A stretch of 64,000 nt of DNA from Shewanella seohaensis (GCF_025449215.1 NZ_CP104900.1:4464001-4528000); one strand, 5' to 3'; numbered from the stretch's first letter, positions 1-9,831 are shown. Translations and numbers: made by a program. The notes: generated by a model not told the origin, from the letters alone.

Positions 1-312
1 AAGCGAAATAACACTGAACTAGGCAAGACAACTTAACTCAAAAGCCATATTGAATGTCAAACTGGTTATCATGGCGGCCATAGCAATAAAAGTGGCAGCA
101 CAAAACAACCAAGACGATGATTTTGCTCAAGGCATTCAATCGCTAAACAGGTTATCCTGCCCTATTGCCGCAAACCCTATAGGCAAGGGCAGAACAATAA
201 GACGCTACTCCGAGTAAGAAGCCGTTAATTTTATCATCTTTATCGCGTACCAAATTGTGCTATTCCAATCCCAGAACGGGGCGACAAAGACAATGCAAGA
301 AGAGAGATAGAC
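1..312. other. Upstream region of kdsD, no gene seen
   Basis: No convincing ORF lies here. There is an imperfect inverted segment near 165-195 (gccctattgcc against ggcaagggc). It could be a terminator remnant or part of the promoter region of a gene beyond the left edge. An AGAGAG-like ribosome binding site sits just before the kdsD ATG. Confidence 0.4.
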
Positions 313-1290
313 ATGGTAGACCAATCACAATTGCGCCAGTGGGGCTGTAAAGTCATCGATATTGAAAAATCGGCCCTCGATAATCTTTATCAATATGTCG
401 ATTCCGTTGAATTTGCCCAAGCCTGCGAGTTAATTCTCAACTGCACCGGCAAAGTGATAGTGATGGGGATGGGGAAATCAGGCCACATTGGCAATAAAAT
501 CTCGGCCACCCTCGCCAGCACAGGCACCCCAGCGTTTTTTGTCCATCCAGGCGAAGCCAGCCATGGTGACCTAGGCGTGCTCTCGGACAATGATGTGATT
601 CTTGCGATTTCAAACTCGGGCGAATCGAGCGAAATCCTCGCGCTGATGCCAGTTATCCAACGTAAAGCCATCCCTGTGATTGCCATGACAGGCAAGCCAG
701 AATCCACTATGGCGCGTCTATCTAAAATTCATTTATGTATTGAAGTACCAGAGGAAGCCTGCCCGCTTGGGCTTGCGCCAACCTCAAGCACCACTGCAAC
801 CTTAGTCATGGGCGATGCCATCGCCATCGCGCTGCTGCAAGCCAAAGGCTTTACCCGGGAAGATTTCGCCATGTCCCATCCGGGCGGCGCCTTAGGTCGT
901 AAGCTGCTGCTTAAAGTCAGCAACGTGATGCACAGCGGCGATGATTTACCACTGGTTAAACACGATATCTGCATCACCGATGCCCTGTATGAGATCTCCA
1001 AGAAAGGCCTTGGCATGACCGCGGTTATCGATGAGCAAAACAAACTCGTGGGTATCTTTACCGACGGCGACCTGCGCCGCGTTATCGATGCCCAAGTCAA
1101 CCTACGCACCACGCCGATTGCCGATGTGATGACGCGAAACTGTGTCACAATTACTGAAAACGTTTTAGCGGCGCAGGCGCTGCAAGTGATGGATTCCAAA
1201 AATATCAACGGTCTGATAGTGATAGATAAAGAACATCATCCTGTCGGAGCCCTCAATATGCTCGATATGGTTAAAGCGGGAGTGATTTAA
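313..1290 (+). CDS. kdsD: Arabinose-5-phosphate isomerase KdsD
   Basis: Interconverts D-ribulose 5-phosphate and D-arabinose 5-phosphate, the first step of Kdo synthesis for lipopolysaccharide, in the cytoplasm. The 325-residue protein has the family layout. An N-terminal SIS sugar-isomerase domain covers about residues 40-180, with GMGKSGHIGNK and the SNSGESSEI phosphosugar-binding loop. Two CBS domains (about 205-325) follow, including GIFTDGDLRR. An AGAGAG-type ribosome binding site precedes the ATG. The stop codon overlaps the start of kdsC, so the two Kdo genes are translationally coupled at the head of the lpt cluster. The order kdsD-kdsC-lptC-lptA-lptB-rpoN matches the E. coli yrb/lpt region. 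Identification is secure. Confidence 0.96.
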   Translation: MVDQSQLRQWGCKVIDIEKSALDNLYQYVDSVEFAQACELILNCTGKVIVMGMGKSGHIGNKISATLASTGTPAFFVHPGEASHGDLGVLSDNDVILAISNSGESSEILALMPVIQRKAIPVIAMTGKPESTMARLSKIHLCIEVPEEACPLGLAPTSSTTATLVMGDAIAIALLQAKGFTREDFAMSHPGGALGRKLLLKVSNVMHSGDDLPLVKHDICITDALYEISKKGLGMTAVIDEQNKLVGIFTDGDLRRVIDAQVNLRTTPIADVMTRNCVTITENVLAAQALQVMDSKNINGLIVIDKEHHPVGALNMLDMVKAGVI

Positions 1291-1841
1291 TGCCACAGCA
1301 AGGTTTTTATGGCCCCATCAGCGACGATGTTTGGCAAAGGGCGCAAAAAATTAAACTGCTGATCTGCGATGTGGACGGGGTGTTTTCCGACGGCCGCATT
1401 TATTTGAGCAACTCAGGGGAAGAACTCAAAGCCTTCCACACCCGTGATGGTTATGGCGTGCGCTCATTATTGACCAGTGGTTTTAATCTGGCCGTGATAA
1501 CAGGTCGCCAGTCTAAAATTGTCGAAAACCGCATGACGGCTCTGGGTGTGACGCATATTTATCAGGGCGTGGATAATAAATTCGTTCCCTATGAAGAGCT
1601 GCTGTCACTCTACAATGTCACCCCAGAAGAAGTCGCCTATATCGGTGATGATATTGTCGACTTGCCGGTGATGAATGTGGTCGGCTTGGCCGTCTGTGTT
1701 GCCGATGGTCATCCCTATGTCCGTCAACATGCCCATTTTGTGACTCACTTGAATGGTGGACATGGTGCACTCAGGGAACTCACGGATCTGCTCTTGCTGA
1801 GTCAAAACAAGTTCACTTCCGCCCATGGGATGAGCATATGA
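1290..1841 (+). CDS. kdsC: Kdo-8-phosphate phosphatase KdsC
   Basis: HAD-superfamily phosphatase that removes phosphate from 3-deoxy-D-manno-octulosonate 8-phosphate to give Kdo. The 183-residue protein shows HAD motif I as CDVDGVFSDG near residue 27, the nucleophile and acid/base aspartates. It has the motif II region VITGRQS near 70 and motif III/IV as YIGDDIVDLPVM near 115. Like other KdsC proteins it lacks a cap domain. It shares one base with kdsD and overlaps lptC by four bases (ATGA), which fits a single transcript for Kdo synthesis and LPS export. Confidence 0.96.
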   Translation: MPQQGFYGPISDDVWQRAQKIKLLICDVDGVFSDGRIYLSNSGEELKAFHTRDGYGVRSLLTSGFNLAVITGRQSKIVENRMTALGVTHIYQGVDNKFVPYEELLSLYNVTPEEVAYIGDDIVDLPVMNVVGLAVCVADGHPYVRQHAHFVTHLNGGHGALRELTDLLLLSQNKFTSAHGMSI

Positions 1842-2398
1842 GTCGTGTGACCCTCGCCATTATCGCCTTTTTTGGTACTGCGCTGGTGCTATATTGGCAA
1901 GTGCAGCAAAAACGCGGTGGCGATACGGATGACAGCTTGAACGTCAGTGACAGACCCGATTACATTATCGAAGATCTGCGCAGCATTGAGTTTAATGAGC
2001 AAGGGCAAGTTAACAGTCGCGTCACGGCAAAGCACATGGAACACTATGAGCTAAAAAACCAAACCGACTTTACTGAGCCCGTCTATCTTGTCTATCCCGA
2101 CCAAGGTAAAGCAAAATGGCAGATCCGAGCCGACCAAGGTCGACTCAACAAAGATACCGGCAAGGTTGTATTAGAAAATAATGTTATTATCGATGCCATC
2201 AGCCCTGGTGAACCCATACAGACATTGTCCACCAGTTTTTTAGAACTCGATCTCAACACTATGATAATGACCTCTGACCGCATCATTTACGTCACAGGGA
2301 AAGATTTTAATATTCAAGGGCAAGGCCTTTATGCCGACCTTAACGCGCAGGAAGTGCAATTGACCAGTCAGGTAGTAGGAACCTATGAAGCAAAATAA
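1838..2398 (+). CDS. lptC: LPS export protein LptC
   Basis: Inner-membrane bitopic component of the Lpt bridge that takes LPS from LptB2FG and passes it to LptA. The 186-residue product has one N-terminal membrane segment (about residues 4-20, LAIIAFFGTALVLYW). A periplasmic beta-jellyroll follows, containing the typical stretch around IEDLRSIEFNEQG. It starts inside the kdsC stop and overlaps lptA by 14 bases. Size, topology and position all match E. coli LptC (yrbK). Confidence 0.93.
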   Translation: MSRVTLAIIAFFGTALVLYWQVQQKRGGDTDDSLNVSDRPDYIIEDLRSIEFNEQGQVNSRVTAKHMEHYELKNQTDFTEPVYLVYPDQGKAKWQIRADQGRLNKDTGKVVLENNVIIDAISPGEPIQTLSTSFLELDLNTMIMTSDRIIYVTGKDFNIQGQGLYADLNAQEVQLTSQVVGTYEAK

Positions 2399-2936
2399 CA
2401 TATTACTTGCCGGCCTAATGCTAATCACCAGCATGAGCGCCTTCGCCAAGGTTGGTGACTTACAGCAAGAAGTGAAAATTAAAGCCGTTAGCCAAACTGC
2501 GGACATTAAAAACAACCAGATCATTTTCTTCGGTCCGGTTGAAGTCACCCAAGGCTCGATTAAAATCCATGCAGATCAACTACGTGCATTTTCTGCCGAA
2601 GGGGAAAACAGCAAGATTTTAGTGGCAACCGGTAATCCTGCGACTTATAGCCAGATCCTCGACGATGGACGCCCAGCTTCGGCGAGCGCGAAAGAAATTC
2701 GCTACGAAATGGCGACCCGCACCCTAACTTTGACGGGCTCAGCGAGCCTAGATCAAGCGGGTAGCCAAGTGACGGGTAACCTCATCCGTTACGATATTAT
2801 TCAGCAAAAATTGATCGCTGAGAGTACGGGTAGCGGTGATGATCGCGTGATTACCATTATTCAACCTGACAACTATCAGGAAGAGCTCAAGAACCAGCCC
2901 GCGGACAAACCTGTGAAAAAACAGGACTCTAAATGA
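2385..2936 (+). CDS. lptA: Periplasmic LPS-bridge protein LptA
   Basis: Periplasmic OstA-fold protein that polymerises between LptC and LptD to carry LPS across the periplasm. The 183 residues begin with a cleavable signal peptide ([18 protein letters not shown], predicted cut near residue 21). The OstA/LptA beta-jellyroll follows, with the conserved pattern IKADQLRAF-like '[15 protein letters not shown]' and '[19 protein letters not shown]'. The lysine-rich C-terminus is usual. The stop overlaps the lptB start by four bases. Confidence 0.94.
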   Translation: MKQNNILLAGLMLITSMSAFAKVGDLQQEVKIKAVSQTADIKNNQIIFFGPVEVTQGSIKIHADQLRAFSAEGENSKILVATGNPATYSQILDDGRPASASAKEIRYEMATRTLTLTGSASLDQAGSQVTGNLIRYDIIQQKLIAESTGSGDDRVITIIQPDNYQEELKNQPADKPVKKQDSK

Positions 2937-3664
2937 CCCAAATCACCTTAAAAGCACAGAATCTCGCTAAGAGTTATAAGAGTCGTCAGGTTGTGAAAGA
3001 TGTCAGCCTGACGGTGAAAACGGGTCAAGTCGTCGGCCTACTCGGCCCAAACGGCGCGGGTAAAACCACCACCTTCTATATGGTCGTGGGCTTAGTCAAA
3101 AGCGATAAAGGCCATATCTTTATCGACGATGATGATTTAACCGCCGATCCCATGCACCTGCGCGCCCGCAAAGGTATTGGTTACCTGCCACAGGAAGCCA
3201 GTATCTTTCGCAAGCTGAGCGTGCACGACAATATCATGGCGGTACTGCAAACCCGTAAAGAGCTCAATCGCGATCAACGCGAAGAAGAGCTGGAACATCT
3301 GCTCGAAGAGTTCCATATCACCCATATTCGCGATAGCCAAGGCATGTCGTTATCGGGCGGTGAACGTCGCCGTGTCGAAATTGCCCGCGCTTTAGCGGCC
3401 AATCCTAAGTTTATTCTGCTCGATGAACCCTTCGCCGGTGTCGACCCGATTTCGGTTATCGATATCAAGAAAATCATCGAACAACTCAAGAGCCGAGGCC
3501 TTGGGGTACTGATCACAGACCACAATGTGCGCGAGACCTTAGACGTCTGTGAACATGCCTACATTGTTAGTCACGGAAACCTGATTGCCGAAGGAACTCC
3601 CGCAGAGATCTTAGACAATCAGCAAGTTAGGGCTGTGTACTTAGGTGAACAATTCAGGCTATAG
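2933..3664 (+). CDS. lptB: LPS export ABC ATPase LptB
   Basis: Cytoplasmic ATPase that powers LptFG-dependent extraction of LPS from the inner membrane. The 243 residues contain Walker [10 protein letters not shown] (about 38-46), the Q-loop region YLPQEASIF, the ABC signature LSGGERRR (about 139) and Walker [13 protein letters not shown], followed by the H-loop in TDHNVRET. The length equals that of typical LptB (about 241). It is the last gene of the ATGA-coupled set; about 105 bases separate it from rpoN. Confidence 0.96.
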   Translation: MTQITLKAQNLAKSYKSRQVVKDVSLTVKTGQVVGLLGPNGAGKTTTFYMVVGLVKSDKGHIFIDDDDLTADPMHLRARKGIGYLPQEASIFRKLSVHDNIMAVLQTRKELNRDQREEELEHLLEEFHITHIRDSQGMSLSGGERRRVEIARALAANPKFILLDEPFAGVDPISVIDIKKIIEQLKSRGLGVLITDHNVRETLDVCEHAYIVSHGNLIAEGTPAEILDNQQVRAVYLGEQFRL

Positions 3665-3770
3665 TTACTTAAACAGAGCCAATTAGCCTTGGATTTTGGC
3701 TTAGTAAGCGCCATCAATATGATAACAAGCGGCCTAAATTCAAAATAATAACGTAGGGATCAGCGGTAAC

Positions 3771-5245
3771 ATGAAAGCGTCACTCCAGCTCAAACTGGGT
3801 CAACAGTTAACCATGACGCCACAACTTCAACAGGCCATTCGTCTGTTGCAATTGTCGTCATTGGAACTGCAGCAAGAGATCCAGCAAGCCTTAGACTCTA
3901 ATCCTCTTCTCGAGCTGGAAGAGGAGCAATTCGACGCGCCTACCGAACGTAAGCAAGATATCGCCGATACCGACTTTAGCGAAACGACGGCCCAACCACA
4001 GGAACAAGACAATTCCACCGTGGACATTGCCGAGTCGTTGACCAAAGAATCTCTGCCCGAAGAACTGCCCATGGACACCACTTGGGATGAAGTCTTTACC
4101 GCCTCGCCAAACTCAGGTTCTGGTGCCAGCCGTGAAGATGACATGCCCTTCCAAGGGGAAACCAGTGAAGGCCTGTACGAACATTTAGAATGGCAGAAAA
4201 ACCTCACGCCCTTCTCTGAAACCGACTTAGCCATCGCCACCGCGATTATTGATGCCATCGACGATCAAGGTTATCTCACTCAAAGTACTGAAGATATCCT
4301 CGAGGCCATGGGCAATCCAGAGATTGAACTGGATGAAGTCGAAGCCGTACTCAAGCGTATTCAACACTTCGATCCCGTTGGTGTCGCCGCAAGGGATTTA
4401 AGCGAATGTCTGCTTATCCAACTCTCCCATTTTTCGCCGGATACCCCACACCTCGAAAACGCCCGCATGTTGATCAAAGATCATTTAGATCTGATCGCTG
4501 CCCGCGACTTTAGGTTGTTGATGCGTAAGACCAAACTTAAAGAGGACGAGTTAAGGGACAGCATAGCGCTGATCCAAACCTTAAACCCTCGCCCCGGTTT
4601 GCTCATCACCCCTGTTGATGAAGAATATGTCATCCCCGATGTATCGGTGTCGAAGAAAAACGGTCGCTGGGTGGTCGAGTTAAATCCAGACTGCATGCCA
4701 AAAATCAATGTTAATCAGCAATATGCAGCCATGGCACGCAGCACCAAAAGCCAAGCCGATAGCCAATTTATCCGCGGGCATCTGCAAGAAGCCAAGTGGT
4801 TTATCAAAAGCCTTGAAAGCCGTAACGAAACACTGCTCAAAGTGGCAAACTGCATAGTGCAATATCAACAGGGCTTCTTCGAATACGGTGAAGAAGCCAT
4901 GAAACCTATGGTCCTGAACGATATCGCCGAGGCGGTAGAAATGCATGAGTCCACCATTTCACGGGTGACCACACAAAAATACATGCATACCCCAAAGGGA
5001 CTTTTTGAACTAAAATATTTCTTCTCAAGCCACGTCGGGACTGATGATGGCGGTGAGTGCTCATCCACGGCAATCAGAGCCTTCATTAAGAAGCTAGTTG
5101 CTGCGGAAAACCAGAAAAAGCCATTAAGCGACAGCAAGATGGCACAGCTTCTGGCAGAACAGGGAATTAACGTTGCGCGCAGAACCATTGCGAAGTACCG
5201 AGAAGCGATGCTTATTCCCCTTCCAATCAGCGTAAAAGTTTATAG
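3771..5245 (+). CDS. rpoN: RNA polymerase sigma-54 factor RpoN, frame broken near its 3' end
   Basis: Sigma-54, which directs RNA polymerase to -24/-12 promoters under enhancer-binding activators. The N-terminal glutamine-rich region I ([20 protein letters not shown]), the acidic region II, the core-binding and HTH regions, and the C-terminal RpoN box ([12 protein letters not shown]) are all present. As given, the frame runs past the normal end and joins the next gene, hpf, in a 596-codon ORF. Adding one C to the run at 5217-5220 restores the usual tail ([10 protein letters not shown] and a stop at 5243-5245), giving 491 residues, the normal size. The fusion is therefore most likely a one-base deletion or sequencing error rather than a real chimera. 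Confidence 0.93.
5217..5220 (+). other. Frameshift site in rpoN (C run short by one)
   Basis: The four-C run must be five C for rpoN to end with its conserved tail. Without it the frame reads through the spacer into hpf. Confidence 0.8.
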
Positions 5246-5273
5246 CCTAAAGTGGAAATCGGAGGACGTTTAT

Positions 5274-5561
5274 ATGCAAATAAACCTGAGTGGACACCAT
5301 ATCGAGATTACTGAATCGTTACGGGCTTATGTTGAGGAAAAGTTTTCAAAACTTGAACGTCATTTCGATCAGATCAATAATGTGCACGTTGTGCTCAATG
5401 TTGAGAAAATGCAACAAATTGCCGAAGCGAGAATCAACCTCACCGGTGGTGAAGTCTTCGCGACTTCAGAGCATGCAGATATGTATGCTGCCATAGACGT
5501 CCTGATTGACAAGCTCGATCGTCAGGTCATTAAACACAAAGAGAAGTTAACTAAACATTAA
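5274..5561 (+). CDS. hpf: Ribosome hibernation promoting factor HPF
   Basis: Small ribosome-associated factor of the HPF/RaiA (YhbH) family, which promotes 70S dimerisation in stationary phase. The start is set by a strong GGAGG at 5261-5265 before ATG 5274, giving 95 residues beginning [13 protein letters not shown]. The conserved '[19 protein letters not shown]' helix and the beta-strands typical of the family follow. In the raw frame it appears as the tail of rpoN because of the base missing at 5217-5220. The position between rpoN and ptsN is the standard one. Confidence 0.94.
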   Translation: MQINLSGHHIEITESLRAYVEEKFSKLERHFDQINNVHVVLNVEKMQQIAEARINLTGGEVFATSEHADMYAAIDVLIDKLDRQVIKHKEKLTKH

Positions 5562-5563
5562 CG

Positions 5564-6007
5564 ATGGAACTTCGTACCATCCTGCGGCCGGAGTGCACAA
5601 CCTGCGCCACTCCGGGCAGTAAGAAAAAGGTACTGGAGCTTATCAGCGACTTAGCCGCTGTCCAGTACCCCACCCTCTCCTCTCAAGAGATTTTTGAAAG
5701 CCTAGTGGCTCGAGAAAAGATGGGCAGCACAGGTATAGGTAACGGCATCGCCATTCCACATGGTCGATTAACCGATATAACACAACCCATAGCCATATTG
5801 GTGAAATGTGAGGAGCCGATAGCCTTTGATGCTATCGATAAACAACCTGTCGACATTTTATTTGCGCTGCTGGTGCCTGCTGACCAATGTCAACAGCACT
5901 TAAGCACTTTGTCCTGCATGGCTGAAAAGCTCAGCGACAAACAAATATTGAAGCAATTGCGCAAGACGCATGATGAAACGGAACTCTATCAGGTAATCAC
6001 TGGATGA
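5564..6007 (+). CDS. ptsN: PTS IIA-Ntr regulatory protein PtsN
   Basis: Phosphoacceptor EIIA of the nitrogen-related phosphotransferase system (PtsP-NPr-PtsN). It regulates potassium transport and other processes rather than sugar import. The 147 residues form one PTS EIIA type-2 domain, with the phospho-accepting histidine in AIPHGR (about residue 66) and the family motif [13 protein letters not shown]. The N-terminus is cysteine-rich (CTTCATPG), which I have not seen as typical. It starts three bases after hpf and overlaps rapZ by four, with npr just beyond, so three Ntr-PTS-linked genes are together. Confidence 0.95.
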   Translation: MELRTILRPECTTCATPGSKKKVLELISDLAAVQYPTLSSQEIFESLVAREKMGSTGIGNGIAIPHGRLTDITQPIAILVKCEEPIAFDAIDKQPVDILFALLVPADQCQQHLSTLSCMAEKLSDKQILKQLRKTHDETELYQVITG

Positions 6008-6857
6008 AACTGGTCATAGTGTCAGGGCGCTCAGGCTCAGGCAAATCGGTCGCACTAAGAGTGCTTGAAGATCTCGGCTACTATTGTGTCGATAATCTTC
6101 CGTTGCCGCTGATTGGCAGCTTACTCGAACAGCTCAAGGGCAGTAACGATCTCGTCGCCATCAGCGTCGACGTGCGTAACCTGCCGGAGCAAGACAAGGT
6201 ACTCGTCAAACAGCTCGCAAGCCTGCCAGAGGGCACTGAACTTACCAGCTTCTTCTTAAATTCCAGCGATAAAGTACTGTTAAAGCGCTACAGCGAGACT
6301 CGGCGCTTACATCCCTTATCTAAGAGCCGAGTATCACTGCAAGAAGCCATCAAACTTGAAGGAAAATTGCTCGAGCCCCTGTCACAGCAGATGGATCACT
6401 ACATAGATACCTCGAATCTGAATATCTATGAACTCAGCGACCAAGTGCGGCAAATCCTGCTTGGCAGTGTCGATAAGGAACTGGTGATCAACTTCGAGTC
6501 CTTCGGTTTTAAGCATGGTATGCCAACCGAAGCCGACTTTATGTTTGATGTGCGCTTTTTACCCAATCCCCATTGGGAACCCGAGCTGCGCCCCTAACCG
6601 GCTTAGATGAACCCGTTGCCGAGTTTTTAAATCGCCAGCCGCTGGTCAATAAGTTCATCTGGCAAATCGAGAATTTACTCGAGACTTGGTTACCTCACTT
6701 AGAGCGTAATAATCGCAGCTATCTGACCATCGCCATCGGCTGTACCGGCGGCCAACACAGATCGGTTTACGTGGCCGAACAGCTAGCTAAACGCTTTAGC
6801 AACGGCAAACACAAAGTGAATGCCCGCCACCGAGAGTTAAGCCATGCCAAAGCTTGA
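6004..6857 (+). CDS. rapZ: RNase adapter RapZ, interrupted by a single-base frameshift
   Basis: RNA-binding adapter that presents the sRNA GlmZ to RNase E and so controls glucosamine-6-phosphate synthase. The N-terminal half has Walker [14 protein letters not shown] and the family motif [10 protein letters not shown]. The C-terminal half has [19 protein letters not shown] and a basic tail ([10 protein letters not shown]). As given, the frame stops at 6595-6597 right after PHWEPELRP, and the rest continues in another frame. Adding one C to the run 6591-6594 gives exactly 284 residues, the E. coli length, reading [14 protein letters not shown] across the join. A -1 slip on the C run would give the same product. 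A sequencing error, a true mutation or slippage are all possible. Confidence 0.9.
6591..6594 (+). other. Frameshift site in rapZ (C run short by one)
   Basis: The in-frame codons CGC CCC TAA create a stop. One extra C, or a ribosomal -1 slip on the C run, reads through to LTGLDEP and the full C-terminal domain. Confidence 0.8.
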
Positions 6858-7119
6858 GCGCCAAATCACCATCTGCAATAAACTCGGTTTACATGCCCGC
6901 GCCGCGACAAAGCTCGTGGTGTTGGCCTCAGAGTTTGATGCCAGCATTACGCTGATCCAAGGTGAAAAACAGGCCTCTGCCGCCAGTGTTTTAGGACTAC
7001 TCATGCTGGAAACCGGTATGGGTAAAACCATTACCCTGATTGCCGAAGGCCCAGATGCGGAGCCCGCTCTCAATGCCATTTGCGCGCTTATCGACGCTAA
7101 GTTCGACGAAGCCTGCTAA
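6844..7119 (+). CDS. ptsO: Phosphocarrier protein NPr (PtsO)
   Basis: HPr-like phosphocarrier of the nitrogen PTS, passing phosphate from PtsP to PtsN. The 91 residues hold the HPr active site with phospho-histidine in [12 protein letters not shown] (His17). The regulatory serine region appears as [14 protein letters not shown], where the HPr-kinase serine context is altered as usual in NPr. It overlaps the 3' end of rapZ by 14 bases in another frame. It closes the rpoN-hpf-ptsN-rapZ-npr operon. Confidence 0.95.
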   Translation: MPKLERQITICNKLGLHARAATKLVVLASEFDASITLIQGEKQASAASVLGLLMLETGMGKTITLIAEGPDAEPALNAICALIDAKFDEAC

Positions 7120-7329
7120 TTGCCTCGACATCTCATCTCTATGCCCCCTACAGCTATTCAGTACCCTGTTTGGTTTTGATTTCAGCACCTTATACCAGTA
7201 AAACACATTTGTGACTCGACGCCCTCCCGTGCGCTCAATTACAATATACTGCTGCGCTTTGGCTTAAGTCCTTTGGCTTAAGTCCTCAACAGCCAAACGC
7301 CCCATCCACGTCGCCACCTTGGAGGAAAC
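7120..7329. other. npr-mgtE intergenic with a 14-bp tandem duplication
   Basis: A spacer of 210 bases with no ORF of interest. About 7258-7285 holds two adjacent copies of tttggcttaagtcc. I do not see an M-box magnesium riboswitch here. A GGAGG ribosome binding site sits at about 7321 before mgtE. Confidence 0.5.
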
Positions 7330-8694
7330 ATGCCTGTAGAAGCCTCAGACAGTTTACAAGTCGAACAACGTCTCGACCAACTGAGCCATGCCCTCAATAG
7401 CGGTATGTTTGTGCATGTCAGGCAAATGCTGCAAAACATGGCGGCGTCGGATATCGCATTGATTCTAGAGTCCTCGCCCCCTAAAGCGCGGCAAGTGCTA
7501 TGGCAACTTATCGATCAAGATCAGCTCGGGGATATTCTCGATGAACTCAGTGAAGAGTTAAAAGACCCGCTGATCCGCGCCATGAGCCCTGAACGGGTCG
7601 CCAAGGCTACCGCCAGTATGGATACGGACGATCTCGCTTATATCCTGCGAAGCTTGCCGGATACCGTCTATAAGCAAGTATTGCAGTCTATGAGCCTGCA
7701 AAACCGCCAGCGGGTCGAGCAAGCGCTCTCCTACCCCGATGAAACCGCGGGCAGCCTAATGAACACAGATACTGTGACCTTAAGGCCCGATGTAAATATC
7801 GATGTGGTACTGCGTTATTTGCGCCAACGGGGCAACCTGCCCGACACCACTGACACCTTATACGTGGTGGATAAGCACGATCGCGTACTCGGCGGGGTCA
7901 AACTTGCGGATCTGCTCACCTGCGATCCCAATACTCATATCAGCAGCATTATCGATACTGATATTGAGAGCATTCCCGTGGGCATGTCCGACAGCGAAGT
8001 AGCACAGCTGTTCGAGCGCCATGACTGGGTATCTGCGCCAGTGGTCGACAGTGAGGGCAAATTACTCGGGCGTATCACCATCGATGACGTGGTGGATGTT
8101 ATCCGTGAAGACGCCGAGCACTCCATGATGGGGATGGCGGGGATGGACGATGATGAAGACACCTTCGCCCCTGTGGTAAAGAGTACTTTCCGCCGCTCAC
8201 TCTGGCTGACGATTAACCTGTTTGCCGCCCTGCTGGCGGCCTCTGTCAGCAATATGTTTGAAGGCACAATCGAACAATTCGCCACGATTGCGATTTTAAT
8301 GACGATTGTACCGAGCATGGGCGGGGTCGCGGGTAATCAAACCTTAGCCCTAGTGATCCGCGGGATTGCCTTAGGCCATATTGGCCAGAGCAATGCTCGC
8401 TGGCTGATTGGCAAAGAACTCGCCATTGGCTTTTTGAACGGCCTCATGTGGTCGATTTTGGTGTTTATCGCGGTATTAGTTTGGAAAGATGATATGGCGC
8501 TTGCCAGCCTGATTGGCGGCGCAATGCTCATCAATATGACAGTAGCAGGACTGGCTGGCGCCAGTATTCCGCTGATCTTAAAACGCTTGAAAGTGGATCC
8601 GGCGTTAGCGGGCGGTATGGTGCTCACCACTGTCACCGATGTCATTGGCCTGTTTGCCTTCTTAGGATTAGCGACCCTGTATTTAATGCACTAG
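7330..8694 (+). CDS. mgtE: Magnesium transporter MgtE
   Basis: Homodimeric Mg2+ channel of the inner membrane, gated by cytoplasmic Mg2+. The 454 residues have the family order. A superhelical N domain (about 20-130) has the SLPDTVYKQVLQSM repeats and YPDETAGSLMNTDTVTL. A pair of CBS domains (about 135-255) follows, and five transmembrane helices start near 285. The pore-lining segment VGGVAGNQTLALVIRG-like 'GGVAGNQTLALVIRGIALG' and the ion-site region VTDVIGLFAFLGLA are both present. A terminator follows at once, so it is probably a single-gene unit. Confidence 0.95.
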   Translation: MPVEASDSLQVEQRLDQLSHALNSGMFVHVRQMLQNMAASDIALILESSPPKARQVLWQLIDQDQLGDILDELSEELKDPLIRAMSPERVAKATASMDTDDLAYILRSLPDTVYKQVLQSMSLQNRQRVEQALSYPDETAGSLMNTDTVTLRPDVNIDVVLRYLRQRGNLPDTTDTLYVVDKHDRVLGGVKLADLLTCDPNTHISSIIDTDIESIPVGMSDSEVAQLFERHDWVSAPVVDSEGKLLGRITIDDVVDVIREDAEHSMMGMAGMDDDEDTFAPVVKSTFRRSLWLTINLFAALLAASVSNMFEGTIEQFATIAILMTIVPSMGGVAGNQTLALVIRGIALGHIGQSNARWLIGKELAIGFLNGLMWSILVFIAVLVWKDDMALASLIGGAMLINMTVAGLAGASIPLILKRLKVDPALAGGMVLTTVTDVIGLFAFLGLATLYLMH

Positions 8695-8719
8695 TACTAA
8701 ACCTGCTAAATCGAGCAAC

Positions 8720-8747
8720 AAAAATGGCGCCATAGGGCGCCATTTTT
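8720..8747. terminator. Bidirectional terminator between mgtE and the modA-like gene
   Basis: A near-perfect hairpin (aaaaatggcgcc / ggcgccattttt) with A and T tails on both sides, between convergent genes. Confidence 0.9.
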
Positions 8748-8764
8748 AATGAGTCCATTAGACA

Positions 8765-9592
8765 TTATTTTTTAGGCGGCTGAAAGCCATAGCCCGTTAA
8801 AATCGCCTGTCCCTCAGGGGATAAAATAAACTCGGCCAGAGGCGCGGCCGCACTATTGGCATCCTTCAACACCAATAGGCCATAGTCGGCGCCAACGGCT
8901 AACTCTGGCGGTAAATCGACAATCTTGAGGCTCGGCACTTCTTTTTGTGCCAGCACCGCATTGGTGCAATAGGTTAAGAACACATCCGCCTGCTTATTTT
9001 CCATCACCCAAGCATAGGGATTACGATCTTTGGGCGGTTTAGCACTCTCTGGCCCACCCGTTAGCTGCAATGCTTTGGTTTCTAATGTGGTTTTTGCATT
9101 GGCTTTTAAGGCCTCGGCTTTCGCAAATACAGCCCAAGCATAATCCCCCGCGGGATCCGCTTTTGGCGTTGACGTACCAAGCTTAATTTGCGGCGCGAGC
9201 AGGGTGTCTAATAAGTTCGCACTGGTGAGTGGTACATCCGCCTGGGCAATGGCACAGAGCTGGTTACGGGCAAACATTTGCACCTGTTGACCCGCTCCCG
9301 CATCGACTAAGGCCTGCGGATGTTTCATATTCGCCGAAGCGAAGATATCCACTCGCTCCCCCTCTTGGATCCGCTTGAGTAATAAGCCCGAAGGCGCATA
9401 TTGCGCCGCGACTTTAGCGTCGGATTTCGCTTGATAAGCGGCAATAATATCGTTCATCGCCGCCTTTAAACTGCCTGCGGCCCTGAGTTCAATAGGGGTT
9501 GTCGCCTCAGCGCTCATTGGCGCGCCTTGTACCATTCCCGCCATTAATGTCGACCCTAAACTGATTGCTAACACTAAACCCTGTTTTGCCAT
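8765..9592 (-). CDS. ModA-like periplasmic substrate-binding protein (orphan)
   Basis: A type-2 periplasmic binding protein of the molybdate-binding ModA family. An N-terminal signal peptide (GLVLAISLGSTLMAGMVQGA) is followed by the ModA-type opening 'LRAAGSLKAAMNDIIAAYQ', then APSGLLLKRIQEGERVDIFASAN and the C-terminal region SPEGQAILTGYGFQPP. No modB or modC lies beside it, so the permease partner and even the ligand are uncertain; molybdate, tungstate or another oxyanion are options. A GGAG ribosome binding site precedes the start. It is convergent with mgtE and downstream of the ompA-family gene but separated from it by a terminator. Confidence 0.8.
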   Translation of the reverse strand: MAKQGLVLAISLGSTLMAGMVQGAPMSAEATTPIELRAAGSLKAAMNDIIAAYQAKSDAKVAAQYAPSGLLLKRIQEGERVDIFASANMKHPQALVDAGAGQQVQMFARNQLCAIAQADVPLTSANLLDTLLAPQIKLGTSTPKADPAGDYAWAVFAKAEALKANAKTTLETKALQLTGGPESAKPPKDRNPYAWVMENKQADVFLTYCTNAVLAQKEVPSLKIVDLPPELAVGADYGLLVLKDANSAAAPLAEFILSPEGQAILTGYGFQPPKK

Positions 9593-9793
9593 GCTGTTAT
9601 CTCCGTTTGCACAGGAAAATGTCCTAGTGCATACAAGACGGCAAAACCTTTAGCGGATCAAGTATTACCGCTGCTGGATAAATTCAAATCGGGACGATTG
9701 TGGCCAAGATCACTTAAGTCGTTTAGATGAATGGACAAATTGTCCCCGAATACAAATTGTTGCCTAATGCAAAGAGTCAGCGAGTGCAGAGAG

Positions 9794-9822
9794 TAAAAAG
9801 TCGCCCGTAGGCGACTCTTATT
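9794..9822 (-). terminator. Terminator of the OmpA-family gene
   Basis: The hairpin agtcgcc / ggcgact is followed on the minus strand by a T run, just past the stop of the 9832-10524 gene. Confidence 0.75.
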
Positions 9823-9831
9823 TTATGGAAA

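Noticed and set aside
7120..7329. Magnesium (M-box) riboswitch before mgtE
   Set aside because: None of the conserved M-box elements is visible in the 210-base spacer.
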